DNA from: DASYKS01 sp035995205
GTDB taxonomy: Bacteria > Acidobacteriota > Thermoanaerobaculia > Multivoradales > UBA5704
Length of the DNA stretch: 64,000 bases
Reading direction: 5' to 3'
NCBI GenBank assembly: GCA_035995205.1
Contig: DASYKS010000041.1
Location: forward strand, 62,001-126,000
Both the position numbers and the translations under genes were made by a program. Each line of letters begins with the position of its first letter. Within the stretch, counting starts at the first letter, position 1. Shown here piece after piece: positions 42,797 through 51,460 of this stretch. The notes beneath the pieces were generated by a model, which did not search any database, was not told the origin of the DNA, and saw only the letters and a program-made list of their open reading frames with translations.

Positions 42797-42976
42797 ATGC
42801 TGACGCCGGCAGAGTTCATCTCGATCGCAAGAGATCGAGGTATAGATCTTCGCCTTGAGACCACGCTCGATGGGCGACTGAGAATCAGTGACGGCGAGTG
42901 GGTGTACGCGCTCCCGAGTCTCCCAAGTGGGAGATTGCCGACGTATCTGGTCGCTTCCTTGGTTCAGTTCGCCTGA
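42797..42976 (+). CDS. Small protein of unknown function
   Basis: A 59-residue protein (MLTPAEFISIARDRGIDLRL, then LDGRLRISDGEWVYALPS). The composition and predicted helix-then-strand layout look like real protein. GGGAGA lies ~8 nt upstream of ATG 42797; a longer frame begins at 42731. No family recognised. Its 3' end overlaps by 13 nt the convergent gene at 42964, suggesting the two form a unit. Confidence 0.5.
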   Translation: MLTPAEFISIARDRGIDLRLETTLDGRLRISDGEWVYALPSLPSGRLPTYLVASLVQFA

Positions 42977-43203
42977 ATTCCGGCAAACAAATCCCAGTAC
43001 TTTTGGGGGGCTCGCTTGAAGTGGCCGAACGGCTCCCGGCCTGCGGCGCGATCGGCCGCGATCTGGTCCAAGATTTGCCCCATCAACTCATTTGGAAGAT
43101 CTTCTAGGCTTTCGGCGCAGCTCACAATGTTGTATTCGAGGCACTGCGCGATCCACATCCCGTGGTCTTGAAATGCCACTGCCGTGACATGTGTGAAGCT
43201 CAT
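42964..43203 (-). CDS. Small protein of unknown function, HicB-like N-terminus
   Basis: A 79-residue protein. The start (TAVAFQDHGMWIAQCLEYNI) resembles the strand pattern of HicB-type partial RNase H folds, in which a similar xxxxGxWxAxCLEYxI segment is typical. The C-terminal half is helical (LEDLPNELMGQILDQIAADR) with a basic tail. GGGGGC lies before ATG 43203. No HicA-like partner is adjacent; the convergent small gene at 42797 is the only neighbour of similar size. Function unknown. Confidence 0.55.
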   Translation of the reverse strand: MSFTHVTAVAFQDHGMWIAQCLEYNIVSCAESLEDLPNELMGQILDQIAADRAAGREPFGHFKRAPQKYWDLFAGIQAN

Positions 43204-43382
43204 AATTGCCCCCTGGGCAGGATCAGCGGGAAGCCTTCCGCAGCCGCCAAATGGTAGCACGCCTTGGCCGCCCTGGCCATTTCTGCTAGGCTCCCGGCCT
43301 TCGTGCGGTCTGCGCCCTCTGGGCGAAGCCTATACAGACACCAGTTGGCGTTTCAGATAACGAGATTCGAGGTCAATCGAGC

Positions 43383-43616
43383 ATGGTTAGAATTCGGCTC
43401 CGCCGGATGGGCGCGACGAACGCGCCGTTTTTCCGGGTCGTGGTCTCCGACACCCGCCGCACCCCTTCGGCCGTTGCGGTCGAGGAGATCGGCTGGTACG
43501 ACCCCAAGAAGCAGCCCGCCCAGATGAAGATCGACGGCGACCGCTTGCAGTACTGGGTCAGCAAGGGCGCGCAGCTCTCGCCGACCGTCAAGAAGCTGTT
43601 CGCGAAGGCGTCCTGA
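43383..43616 (+). CDS. rpsP: 30S ribosomal protein S16
   Basis: A 77-residue S16. MVRIRLRRMGATNAPFFRVV is the family opening and IGWYDPKKQ the conserved centre. It binds 16S rRNA early in 30S assembly. It is slightly shorter than usual (80-90). First gene of the conserved rpsP-khpA-rimM-trmD-rplS group. The 179 nt upstream contain possible -10 boxes (TAGGCT near 43288, TATACA near 43331) but no clear choice. Confidence 0.96.
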   Translation: MVRIRLRRMGATNAPFFRVVVSDTRRTPSAVAVEEIGWYDPKKQPAQMKIDGDRLQYWVSKGAQLSPTVKKLFAKAS

Positions 43617-43621
43617 CCGCC

Positions 43622-43864
43622 GTGGCGGAAGTCCGGAGCGAGGTCGAGGAACTGATCCGTCGGCTGGTCGACCACCCTGAGCAGGTGAAGGTGGCCGAGT
43701 TTCCCAGCGGCGACGAGATCCTGCTCGAAGTGGAAGTGGCTCCGGACGACCTGGGCAAGGTGATCGGCCGCCAGGGGCGCACCGTCCGTGCGCTGCGGAC
43801 CTTGCTGGAGACGCGCAATGCCCGCGAGGCGGTCCCTTACGGTTTGGAGATCGTCGAAGACTGA
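43622..43864 (+). CDS. khpA: KH-domain RNA-binding protein KhpA
   Basis: An 80-residue single KH domain with the GxxG-type loop DDLGKVIGRQGRTVRALRTL. KhpA (YlqC) binds RNA and commonly sits between rpsP and rimM, as here. GTG start 5 nt after the rpsP stop; no separate promoter. Confidence 0.92.
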   Translation: MAEVRSEVEELIRRLVDHPEQVKVAEFPSGDEILLEVEVAPDDLGKVIGRQGRTVRALRTLLETRNAREAVPYGLEIVED

Positions 43865-43911
43865 TTTCGTCGTCTCGCGTCTCGGGAATCCTGAGGTCCA
43901 CGCGAGATCCC

Positions 43912-44466
43912 ATGGCCGATAACGACTCTCCGCGCGACGACCTGCCGCCGACGGTCTCCGTCGGCCGGGTGCTCCGTCCGCACGGGCTCAAGGGCGAGCT
44001 GTCCGTGCTCGTCGAGTCGGAAGTGCCGGGCCGGTTCGAGCCGGGCAGCGAGCTGATTGCGGTGCTGCCGGGGAAATCGCCGCGACGGGTGAAGGTCGCG
44101 AGCCATCGCGCGTTTCGCGGCGGCGCGTTGGTGACCTTCGAAGGGCTCGCCGATCGCGACGGGGCCGAAACGTTGCGGGGCGCGGTTTTCGAGGTCGAGC
44201 GCGAGCGCGTGCCGCCAAGCGAGCCGGGGACGTATTACCACTTCCAGCTGATCGGCTGCCGCTGCACCGAGGCGGGCCGGGAGCTGGGCAAGGTGGTCGA
44301 CGTGATCGAGGACGGCGGCGGGCTGTTGTTGATCGTGGCGGATGGAGAGCGGCGGTTGCCGATCCCGTTCGTCCAGAGTTTCTTGCGCGAGGTCGACGTC
44401 GAGCGAGGGCGGATCGATCTGGCGCTGCCGGAAGGGCTGATCGAAACGTGCGCATCCAAGTCCTGA
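43912..44466 (+). CDS. rimM: Ribosome maturation factor RimM
   Basis: A 184-residue 16S rRNA-processing factor that binds S19. The N-terminal beta-barrel opens with VGRVLRPHGLKGELSV and the PRC-barrel domain has YYHFQLIGCRC and RRLPIPFVQSFLREVD. Its 3' end overlaps trmD by 19 nt. The start follows an acidic N-terminal extension (MADNDSPRDDLPPT). Confidence 0.94.
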   Translation: MADNDSPRDDLPPTVSVGRVLRPHGLKGELSVLVESEVPGRFEPGSELIAVLPGKSPRRVKVASHRAFRGGALVTFEGLADRDGAETLRGAVFEVERERVPPSEPGTYYHFQLIGCRCTEAGRELGKVVDVIEDGGGLLLIVADGERRLPIPFVQSFLREVDVERGRIDLALPEGLIETCASKS

Positions 44467-45179
44467 CGATCTTCCAGGATTTGTTCGTGCCGTTTCTGAC
44501 GACGAGCTTGATCGGCAGGGCACGCAACAAGGATCTGCTCGACGTTCTGGTCTTCGATCTTCGCTACTACACGGAAGATCGGCACCGGAGCGTCGACGAC
44601 GAGCCGTACGGCGGGGGCGGTGGGATGGTGATGACGGCGCAGCCGTGGATCCACGCCGTGAGGACGTTGTCGGAGGGAGCCACCCCCTGGCGTGTGCTGC
44701 TTTCGCCGCAGGGGCGGCGGCTGGACGACGCGAAGGTCCGCGAGCTGGCCGCGCGGGACGATTTGATTCTCCTCTGCGGCCGCTACGAGGGGATCGACGA
44801 GCGGGTGCGGGAAACCGTGGTCGACGAGGAGATCTCGATCGGCGACTACGTGCTGTCGGGTGGGGAGCTGGCGGCGATGGTGCTGATCGAGGCGATCTCG
44901 CGCCAGATTCCGGGGGTGGTCCAGCTGGCCGGGTCGGTGGAAAACGACAGCTTCCGCTCCGGGCTGCTCGATTTTCCGCACTACACCCGGCCGCCGGTCG
45001 TCGAAGGGAAAGCGGTGCCCGAGGTGCTGCTGTCCGGCAATCACGCCGCGATCACTCGCTGGCGGGAGCGGATGGCGCTCAAGGCGACGTGGGAGAAGCG
45101 GCCCGATTTGCTGGCCGGAGCGCGGTTGAGCCCTGAGCAGGAGCGGGAGCTGGCGGCGCTTCGGGAGGGTCGGGGGTGA
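44448..45179 (+). CDS. trmD: tRNA (guanine-N1)-methyltransferase
   Basis: A 243-residue SPOUT methyltransferase that makes m1G37 in tRNAs and prevents +1 frameshifts. Knot motifs: DDEPYGGGGGMVM (~40), LCGRYEGIDERV and EISIGDYVLSGGELAAM (~125). The GTG start lies inside the rimM end (19-nt overlap), so translation is coupled. Confidence 0.96.
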   Translation: MRIQVLTIFQDLFVPFLTTSLIGRARNKDLLDVLVFDLRYYTEDRHRSVDDEPYGGGGGMVMTAQPWIHAVRTLSEGATPWRVLLSPQGRRLDDAKVRELAARDDLILLCGRYEGIDERVRETVVDEEISIGDYVLSGGELAAMVLIEAISRQIPGVVQLAGSVENDSFRSGLLDFPHYTRPPVVEGKAVPEVLLSGNHAAITRWRERMALKATWEKRPDLLAGARLSPEQERELAALREGRG

Positions 45180-45284
45180 GGGCGGCTTGCGCGGGGGGAT
45201 GTCTTTGAGAATAATCAGCGACTTGGCCGAGCACCGGCAGAGAGCGCAATCATCTAAGATACGAGCAGGTTTCGAGGTGAGGAC

Positions 45285-45641
45285 ATGAATCAGCTACAGC
45301 AGGTCGAGAGCGCCTATCTCCGCACGGGCATGCCGGATTTCCGCCCCGGCGACACGGTGAAGGTCCACGTCCGGGTCAAAGAGGGCGACAAAGAGCGCAT
45401 CCAGATCTTCCAGGGCGTGGTCATCGCGCGGCGCGCGGGCGGCACGCGCGAGACGTTCACCGTTCGCAAGATGTCGGGCAGCATCGGGGTCGAGCGCATC
45501 TTTCCGCTCCATGCGCCGCTGGTCGACAAGATCGAAGTCATCCGTCGCGGCCGGGTGCGGCGCGCGAAGCTCTATTACCTGCGCGATCTGCGCGGCAAAG
45601 CGGCGCGGATCGACGAGCGTCGCGACGACAAGCGCGGCTAG
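45285..45641 (+). CDS. rplS: 50S ribosomal protein L19
   Basis: A 118-residue L19, located at the 30S-50S interface. PDFRPGDTVKVHVRVKEGDK, FQGVVIARRAGGTRETFTVR and the basic C-terminal RRGRVRRAKLYYLRDLRGK fit the family. A 105-nt leader separates it from trmD; TAAGAT (~45257) could be an extra promoter. GAGGTGAGGAC precedes the ATG. Confidence 0.97.
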   Translation: MNQLQQVESAYLRTGMPDFRPGDTVKVHVRVKEGDKERIQIFQGVVIARRAGGTRETFTVRKMSGSIGVERIFPLHAPLVDKIEVIRRGRVRRAKLYYLRDLRGKAARIDERRDDKRG

Positions 45642-45671
45642 GCGCCGGGCTCGCGGCGTGAAAGGAGCGCG

Positions 45672-46442
45672 GTGACGAAAGCCTCGTCGTCGGCCGCTCG
45701 GACGAGCCCGACGTTCCTCGAACTGTGTGCCGAGGCGTATCGCCTGCGGCTGCTGCGCAGTTTCGAGGATCGCCTGGCGCGCTGCGGGTTTGCGCGCATC
45801 GCCGGGGTCGACGAGGCCGGGCGCGGCTGCCTGGCCGGCCCGGTGGTCGCCGCCGCCGTGATCGTCGACCCTTGGGTGCTGGTTCCCGGGGTCGACGACA
45901 GTAAAGAGCTCAGCCCTGAGGAACGCGAACGTCTGGCCGGCGAAATCCGCCGGACGTCGCGCGCCTACTGCGTCTGCTCGATCTCGGCCGACGTGATCGA
46001 CCGGGTGAACATTCTCGAAGCCACCCGCCTCGCGATGCGCGGCGCGCTTGCCGGTTTGGCTCCGGCGCCCGACTGCGCCGTGATCGATGCGCTGTTTCTC
46101 TCCGGTCTCGCCTACCCTTGCCTGCCGGTGGTGCGCGGCGACTCGCTCAGCTATGCGGTCGCTTGCGCTTCGATCCTCGCCAAGGTCGAACGCGACCGCG
46201 GGATGGTCGCGCTGGAAGAGCACCACCCGGGCTATGGATTTGCCGCGCACAAAGGGTATGGCGTGCCCGAGCACGTGGCGGCGCTCGACCGGCTTGGGCC
46301 CTCGCCGGTGCATCGCATGACGTTCCGCAGAGTGAGGCCCGAGCTCGATCCCGAGCTGGAGCTCGAAGATCCGCCGCCGGCTCGCTTGCTCCGGACGTCC
46401 CGTAAGTCTTCTCTTCGGTTGGCCCTGGAGGGGGCCTGCTGA
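45672..46442 (+). CDS. rnhB: Ribonuclease HII
   Basis: A 256-residue RNase H2 that removes RNA primers or single ribonucleotides from DNA. Active-site acids: IAGVDEAGRGCLAGPVVAAA (Asp, Glu) and CAVIDALFL, with the later YAVACASILAKVERDRGM containing the final Asp. AAAGGAG precedes the GTG start. The C-terminal ~35 residues (basic, Ser-rich) are extra. The stop overlaps the TPR gene ATG by one base. Confidence 0.94.
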   Translation: MTKASSSAARTSPTFLELCAEAYRLRLLRSFEDRLARCGFARIAGVDEAGRGCLAGPVVAAAVIVDPWVLVPGVDDSKELSPEERERLAGEIRRTSRAYCVCSISADVIDRVNILEATRLAMRGALAGLAPAPDCAVIDALFLSGLAYPCLPVVRGDSLSYAVACASILAKVERDRGMVALEEHHPGYGFAAHKGYGVPEHVAALDRLGPSPVHRMTFRRVRPELDPELELEDPPPARLLRTSRKSSLRLALEGAC

Positions 46443-49297
46443 TGGCCGTGGCGCGCGATCAGATCGTCCAGACGGCGGAGAAGTTCGTCGCGCGCGGCAA
46501 GATCGAGCCGGCGATCCGCGAGTACCGGAAGCTGCTCGCGGACAATCCGAACGACATCAACACGCTCAACCGGATCGGCGACCTTTACGCGCGGATCCAG
46601 CGGGTCGACGAGGCGATCGACTTCTTCACCCAGATCGCGGAGCGCTACACGGAGGAAGGTTTCTTCGTCAAAGCGATCGCGATCTACAAGAAGATCATCA
46701 AGCTCAACCCGACGCTGCTCGAAGTCTACGAGGCGCTCGCCGAGCTGTACGCCAAGCAGGGGCTGACCAACGAGGCACGCACGCAGTTCCAGGTGCTCGC
46801 CGACTACTACCAGAAGCACGACAACGCGACCTCGGCGAGCGCGATCTACGGCCGGCTGGTCGACCTCGAACCGGAAAATCCCTCCCACCACGTCAAGCTC
46901 GCCGAGATCTACCAGCAGCAGAAGCTGTACGAGAAGGCGCTCGGCGAGTACCGCACGATCGCCGAATTGATGCTGTCGGCGGGCCACGTTCCGGAAGCGG
47001 CGCAGGTCTACGAGCGGGCGCTCGCGATCGACGCGCAGAACATTCCGTTCCTGACCGACGCGGTGCTCAAGCTGCGCCAGGCCGGCGGGCAGGCTGCCGC
47101 GGCACGCTTCTTGTCGCTCGCGATCGAGCGCAACCCGGACGCGGAGCGGATCGCGCGCCTGATCGGCGGCGAGGGGACGCTCTCGGGTATCCATCCGCTG
47201 GTACCCGGAGCGCCTCCCGCCCGTCCGGCCGCGGCGCCCCCGGCGACTACCGCGACCGCCCTCCCTACCCCTGAGCCGGATGTGGCGGCGCGGCCTTTCT
47301 CGGTCGACCTCGATCTCGACGAAGACGAGGTGATGCCGGGGACGGTGGCCGGTGCGCCGGCCGCCGCGTGGAACCGGGAGAGCGAACCGCTCCAGGCGCG
47401 CGAGCCGGTTCGGCCGGAGAGCGACGAGATCGAGCTGGATCTCGACGAGGTCTTTGTTCTGGAAATGGACGAGGATGAGCCGGCGAGCCTGGTCAAGCCG
47501 CCGCCCGACATGCTCGCCGGAGCGCCGCGCCGGCCGGCCTGGGCTCTCGACGCGGAGGACTCGCGCCCGGAGGAGAATCCGGAAAACGCCGAGGCGCCCA
47601 CGCCGCTCGCCGAGGCTTTGGCGGCATTGGAGGAGCCCGCGGCCCGGCCGGCCCGGCCGGATGACGAGGCCTCGTGGAGCGAGATCGCCGAGATCGATCT
47701 CGGCGAGATGGGCCGGACCGGCTCGTTCGAGCTGGTCGATCCGTTCCGCGACATGCTGGAGGGCGGCGACCAGCCGGCCGAATCGCCGAGCGCCCGGCTC
47801 GACGCCGAAGAGCTCGAACGGACCGCGGCCGGGCTGCATGCACGGCTGCCCGAGCGGCAGGAAGATCTCCTCACCGAGGCGGAGGTGCTCGCGCGCTACG
47901 GCCTCGAAGACAAGGCGATCGAGCGCCTGCACGACGCATTGCGCGCCGACCCGAAACATCTCGAAGCGTACGCCCTGCTGGTGCAGCTCCACCTCGATCG
48001 TGGACGGATGGGACCGGCGGCCGAGGTCGGCCAGGACATGGCCCGGGCGGTCGGTCGCCGCACCTCCGAAGTCTGGGACCAGGTGCGGAGGAAGCTCGCG
48101 AGCGTCGGCATCGTGATCGAAGAGCCGCAGGCCAAAGCGCCGCCGCAGCGTGCCCCGAGCCCCGAGCCGTTGCCGCGGGCCGAGTTCGGCGGCATGTTCG
48201 AGGAGCTTTTGCCGCCTCTTGCGCCGGTCGAGCAGGCCCCGGGCTCAGAAATCGCGGCCCACTTCGCGCCCGACGAGCCGCCCGTGGTCGAGCCGCCGCC
48301 CCCTCCGGTCGCTCCGGCGCCGGTGGTCAAACCCCGGCCTTCCAAGGTTATCGACCGCGAGCTGGCCGCGCTGATCGGTCCGGAAGGCAAAGGCCGGCCG
48401 GGCCGGCGACCCGCCCCGGCGGCGAAGCCTTCCGCGGTATCCCCCCCGCCCGCCGCGGCTCCTCCTCCGCCCGCTCCACTGCCCGCCGCGGCCGAAACGG
48501 CATGGATTCCGCCCCAAGAGATGCCGGAACCGTTTGCGATGCCGCCGCCATCGAACGAGATGTTCGATCCGCGCGGCATCGCCGCCTCGCTCGAAGATCT
48601 CGACGACGACGATTTCGTGGTTCCCGGTCTGCGCGAGATCGGGCCGCCGCTTTCGGCGAGTGCGGACGCGCTGGACGACACCGGAATGAGTTGGCTCGAC
48701 GAGGCGGAAGCCCTGCGCTCGGCGGAGCCGAACGGACAGGGGGCGCCGCCCCTCAAGCGGCTCGAGCGCATTTTTTCGGAGGACGATTTCTTCGATCTCG
48801 CGGGCGAGCTGGAGCAGGAGCTGGAGCGCGAAGTCGGCGGCGGCGATCTGCTCGCCGGTCCGGCGGAGCAGACGCTCGAAGAGATCGTCGAAGGGTTCAA
48901 GAAGGGGGTCTCCGAGAACCTGTCGTCGACCGACTACGACACCCATTTCAACCTCGGGATCGCCTATCGCGAGATGGGTCTGATCGACGAAGCGATCGGC
49001 GAGTTCCAGCTTGCGGCCAAGGATCGTAGCTTCCTGGTCTCGTGCTGCTCGAACCTCGGCCTCTGCTTCCTGGAGAAGGGAATCCCCGAGCTCGCGGTCA
49101 AGTGGTATCGCCGTGGCCTCGACGCGCCCGGCGTTTCGGAGGACGATTCGCTCGGTCTGCTCTACGACCTGGGCAACGCCTACCTCTCGTCCGGCGACGG
49201 CGACACGGCGTACAAGACGTTCGTCGAGCTGTACGGGATCAACAGCAACTATCGCGACGTCGTGGCGCGGATCGAAGAGCTGGGCCACCCGCATTAG
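46442..49297 (+). CDS. Large TPR-repeat protein with Pro/Glu-rich linkers
   Basis: A 951-residue cytoplasmic protein without a signal peptide. N-terminal TPR units (~15-230; for example NDINTLNRIGDLYARIQRVD and KLNPTLLEVYEALAELYAKQ) are followed by ~250 residues of acidic low-complexity sequence. A second TPR pair (~475-540) and a Pro-rich spacer (~565-700) follow, then a C-terminal TPR block (~830-950; FNLGIAYREMGLIDEAIGEF). Such proteins are scaffolds; similar ones occur in gliding or polarity systems of Deltaproteobacteria-like bacteria. Partners are unknown. It overlaps rnhB by one base, so it rides on the ribosomal operon. Confidence 0.85.
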   Translation: MAVARDQIVQTAEKFVARGKIEPAIREYRKLLADNPNDINTLNRIGDLYARIQRVDEAIDFFTQIAERYTEEGFFVKAIAIYKKIIKLNPTLLEVYEALAELYAKQGLTNEARTQFQVLADYYQKHDNATSASAIYGRLVDLEPENPSHHVKLAEIYQQQKLYEKALGEYRTIAELMLSAGHVPEAAQVYERALAIDAQNIPFLTDAVLKLRQAGGQAAAARFLSLAIERNPDAERIARLIGGEGTLSGIHPLVPGAPPARPAAAPPATTATALPTPEPDVAARPFSVDLDLDEDEVMPGTVAGAPAAAWNRESEPLQAREPVRPESDEIELDLDEVFVLEMDEDEPASLVKPPPDMLAGAPRRPAWALDAEDSRPEENPENAEAPTPLAEALAALEEPAARPARPDDEASWSEIAEIDLGEMGRTGSFELVDPFRDMLEGGDQPAESPSARLDAEELERTAAGLHARLPERQEDLLTEAEVLARYGLEDKAIERLHDALRADPKHLEAYALLVQLHLDRGRMGPAAEVGQDMARAVGRRTSEVWDQVRRKLASVGIVIEEPQAKAPPQRAPSPEPLPRAEFGGMFEELLPPLAPVEQAPGSEIAAHFAPDEPPVVEPPPPPVAPAPVVKPRPSKVIDRELAALIGPEGKGRPGRRPAPAAKPSAVSPPPAAAPPPPAPLPAAAETAWIPPQEMPEPFAMPPPSNEMFDPRGIAASLEDLDDDDFVVPGLREIGPPLSASADALDDTGMSWLDEAEALRSAEPNGQGAPPLKRLERIFSEDDFFDLAGELEQELEREVGGGDLLAGPAEQTLEEIVEGFKKGVSENLSSTDYDTHFNLGIAYREMGLIDEAIGEFQLAAKDRSFLVSCCSNLGLCFLEKGIPELAVKWYRRGLDAPGVSEDDSLGLLYDLGNAYLSSGDGDTAYKTFVELYGINSNYRDVVARIEELGHPH

Positions 49298-49320
49298 GCG
49301 TAGCCGGTCGGCACATTCGT

Positions 49321-49455
49321 CGTAGGGGCGGCCCTATGTGGCCGCCCTGGATGTGCCACGATCGGTGGAATTCGCGCCGCCCACCGAGGGCGGACACGTA
49401 GGTCCGCCCCTACGGCGGCGACGGTTTTGTAGGGGCGCACCTGCGTGTGCGCCCC
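49321..49455. repeat. PAL-3 cluster: one facing pair and one single unit
   Basis: A pair at 49321-49414: left hairpin GGGCGGCC-CTATGT-GGCCGCCC and right hairpin GGGCGGAC-ACGTAG-GTCCGCCC. A single unit follows at 49429-49455 with GGGCGCAC-CTGCGT-GTGCGCCC. Each starts or ends with GTAGGGG/CCCCTAC. The stems differ between units, but every stem is fully paired. Located between the convergent TPR and deoxyhypusine-synthase-like genes. Confidence 0.87.
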
Positions 49456-49468
49456 CATTGAGACCCGC

Positions 49469-50596
49469 CTATCCCGCGAATTTCCCTTCGGCGATGCGCT
49501 CCTCGCGCTTCTCCGCGAATTGCGCCGTCAATTTCTCCATGAACTCCGGCAGCTTCTCGTACAGCCGCTTCGGCTCGCGGCGCACGCCCTTGCCCAGGAT
49601 GTAGGCGGTCAGCAGCGGCAGGACGATCGTCGAGTCGTTGTAGACCACGACCGCGTCGGGCAGCTTGTCCGGATCGACCTTGCCCCACGAGACCGCTTCG
49701 CCCGGGGTGGCGCCCGAGAGACCTCCGGTGTCGGGCCGCGCGTCGGTGATCTGGAGGAAATAATCGTGGCCGGCCTCGGAAAGGCCGAGCACCTCTTGGA
49801 TCTGCGGCTCGGTCTGGAGCAGGAAGTTCTTCGGGCTGCCGCCGCCCAAGATCCAGCACGCCGACTTGCCGCCCGATTCCTTCGCCTGCCAGACGATCGA
49901 GGCCGATTGGTTGACGTCGGCGTTGATGTCGAAATTGAGCTTCGATCCTTCGAGCGACAGCTCGGCGACGTTCATGCCGATCGAGCTGTCGCCGGGAGAC
50001 GAGGTGAAGATCGGCACCGCGTGGCGATAGGCCGCGGCGAGCAGCGAGGTGCCGACCAGGCCGAGCTTCTCCTCGACCGCGGCGACGTAGCGCCCCACCC
50101 GGTAGTGGAACTCCGGCGTCGACATCGATTTGTCGAATTCCGGAAGGCGCATCACCATGCGGTAGAACTTGTCGGTGTCCAAAAGCACCGTGTAGTCGAA
50201 CACGATGTCGTAGATGCGGACCACGCCCTCTTCGCGCAGCACGACGTCGTTCCAGGCCGGATTGCCGCGGTGGAGCTTCAAGCCGATCGCGTGATGCGTG
50301 TCGTGGTAGAGGTTCGCGCCGGTCGAGATCATCCAGTCGATGCAGCCGGCCTCGATCAACGGCACCAGGCACGACTTGCCATAGCCCCCCGGGGTGAGCG
50401 CGCCGGAAAGCGACATCCCGACCGTGACGTCGGGCAGCAGGATCTTGCTGGTCAGCAGCTCGCACGCCTCGCGCAGCCGCGCCCCGTTGTAGGCGGTGAA
50501 CGCCCGGTCGATCACCTCGACCAAACTCTCCTGGCCGGTGAGCGGTTCGGGAAAGATGCGCTTGCCGGAAAGGTGCTTGCCTGGGGAATGGCTCAT
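49469..50596 (-). CDS. Deoxyhypusine-synthase-like enzyme
   Basis: A 375-residue member of the deoxyhypusine synthase family. NAD/spermidine motifs: DWMISTGANLYHDTHHAIGL (~100), TSLLAAAYRHAVPIFTSSPG with DSSIGMN (~185), WILGGGSPKNFLLQ and SGATPGEAVSWGKVDP (~310), in which the Lys corresponds to the catalytic Lys of the eukaryotic enzyme. In eukaryotes and archaea it modifies eIF5A; bacteria lack eIF5A, and bacterial relatives are thought to make homospermidine or to have another substrate. CAGGAGAC lies 5 nt before ATG 50596, which fixes the start. An agmatinase lies ~10 kb away. Confidence 0.88.
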   Translation of the reverse strand: MSHSPGKHLSGKRIFPEPLTGQESLVEVIDRAFTAYNGARLREACELLTSKILLPDVTVGMSLSGALTPGGYGKSCLVPLIEAGCIDWMISTGANLYHDTHHAIGLKLHRGNPAWNDVVLREEGVVRIYDIVFDYTVLLDTDKFYRMVMRLPEFDKSMSTPEFHYRVGRYVAAVEEKLGLVGTSLLAAAYRHAVPIFTSSPGDSSIGMNVAELSLEGSKLNFDINADVNQSASIVWQAKESGGKSACWILGGGSPKNFLLQTEPQIQEVLGLSEAGHDYFLQITDARPDTGGLSGATPGEAVSWGKVDPDKLPDAVVVYNDSTIVLPLLTAYILGKGVRREPKRLYEKLPEFMEKLTAQFAEKREERIAEGKFAG

Positions 50597-50652
50597 CGAA
50601 GTCTCCTGGGGGACGAATAGGGCGCGGATTGTATCGGAGGCGCCGCGTCTTC

Positions 50653-50790
50653 GTAGGGGCGCTGCTTGCTGCGCCCCTTGCCGGGAGGCCACGTGCGATC
50701 CGAGGGGGCAGCGATGTAGGGTAGGGGCGCACCTGTGTGTGCGCCCTGGTTCCTCAGCCAACGAGGGCAGACACACAGGTCTGCCCCTAC
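50653..50790. repeat. PAL-3 cluster: one single unit and one facing pair
   Basis: Single unit 50653-50677 (GTAG, then GGGCGC-TGCTTGCT-GCGCCC). Pair 50721-50790: left GGGCGCAC-CTGTGT-GTGCGCCC, right GGGCAGAC-ACACAG-GTCTGCCC. It lies between the 5' end of the deoxyhypusine-synthase-like gene and the 3' end of the response regulator gene, both on the minus strand. Confidence 0.87.
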
Positions 50791-50809
50791 GCCCGGTCGG
50801 GCGGTCCCC

Positions 50810-51460
50810 TCAATCATCCCGCAGCGGAACCAGCCCCTCGCGCACGGCAAACAGCGCGGCCTGCGTGCGATCCTCAACTCCCAGCTTCGCGAGCACCGCG
50901 CTGACATGGCCTTTGACGGTACCTTCGGAGAGATGGAGGGCCTTGGCGATCTCCTTGTTCGATCGGCCGCGGCCGATCAGTTGAATGACGGCCAGCTCGC
51001 GCTCGGTCAGCTCTTCGGCCACCGGCCGGCCGCCTCCGGCCACGCGGCGCATCAGGTGGCGCTGGGCTTCGGCGTGGAGCGCAGGGCGCCCTTCCGCGAC
51101 GGCGCGGATCGAGCGGAGCAGCTCCTCCTTGAGGACGTCCTTGAGCAGGAAGCCATGGGCTCCCGCGGCGATCGCGCGGCGCACGTGGGGCTCGTCGGCA
51201 AACGAGGTGAGCACCAGGACGTGGACGCCCGGCGCCTTGGCGAGGATGCGGCGCGTCGCTTCGATGCCGTCCAGCCTCGGCATCATCAGATCCATCAGCA
51301 CGACGTCGGGAGAGAGGTCGAGCGCTAAAGCCACGGCCTCCTCGCCGTTCTTCGCCTCGCCGACGACGGAAAAATCGGTCTCTTCGGAAAACAGGGTGCA
51401 GAGCCCTTCGCGAACGATCTCGTGATCGTCGGCGACCAGGACCCGGACGTGTGAATTCAT
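50810..51460 (-). CDS. NarL/FixJ-family response regulator
   Basis: A 216-residue regulator. The receiver domain has DDHEIVREGL (acidic pair), DVVLMDLMMPRLDGI (phospho-Asp ~57), a Thr/Ser in LVLTSFADE and Lys in FLLKDVLKEEL. The LuxR-type HTH is ELTERELAVIQLIGRGRSNKEIA (in two stretches) with LHLSEGTVKGHVSAVLAKL. Its ATG overlaps the histidine-kinase stop by 4 nt, so the two are a cognate pair. Target genes are unknown; a thioesterase gene heads the operon. Confidence 0.94.
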   Translation of the reverse strand: MNSHVRVLVADDHEIVREGLCTLFSEETDFSVVGEAKNGEEAVALALDLSPDVVLMDLMMPRLDGIEATRRILAKAPGVHVLVLTSFADEPHVRRAIAAGAHGFLLKDVLKEELLRSIRAVAEGRPALHAEAQRHLMRRVAGGGRPVAEELTERELAVIQLIGRGRSNKEIAKALHLSEGTVKGHVSAVLAKLGVEDRTQAALFAVREGLVPLRDD

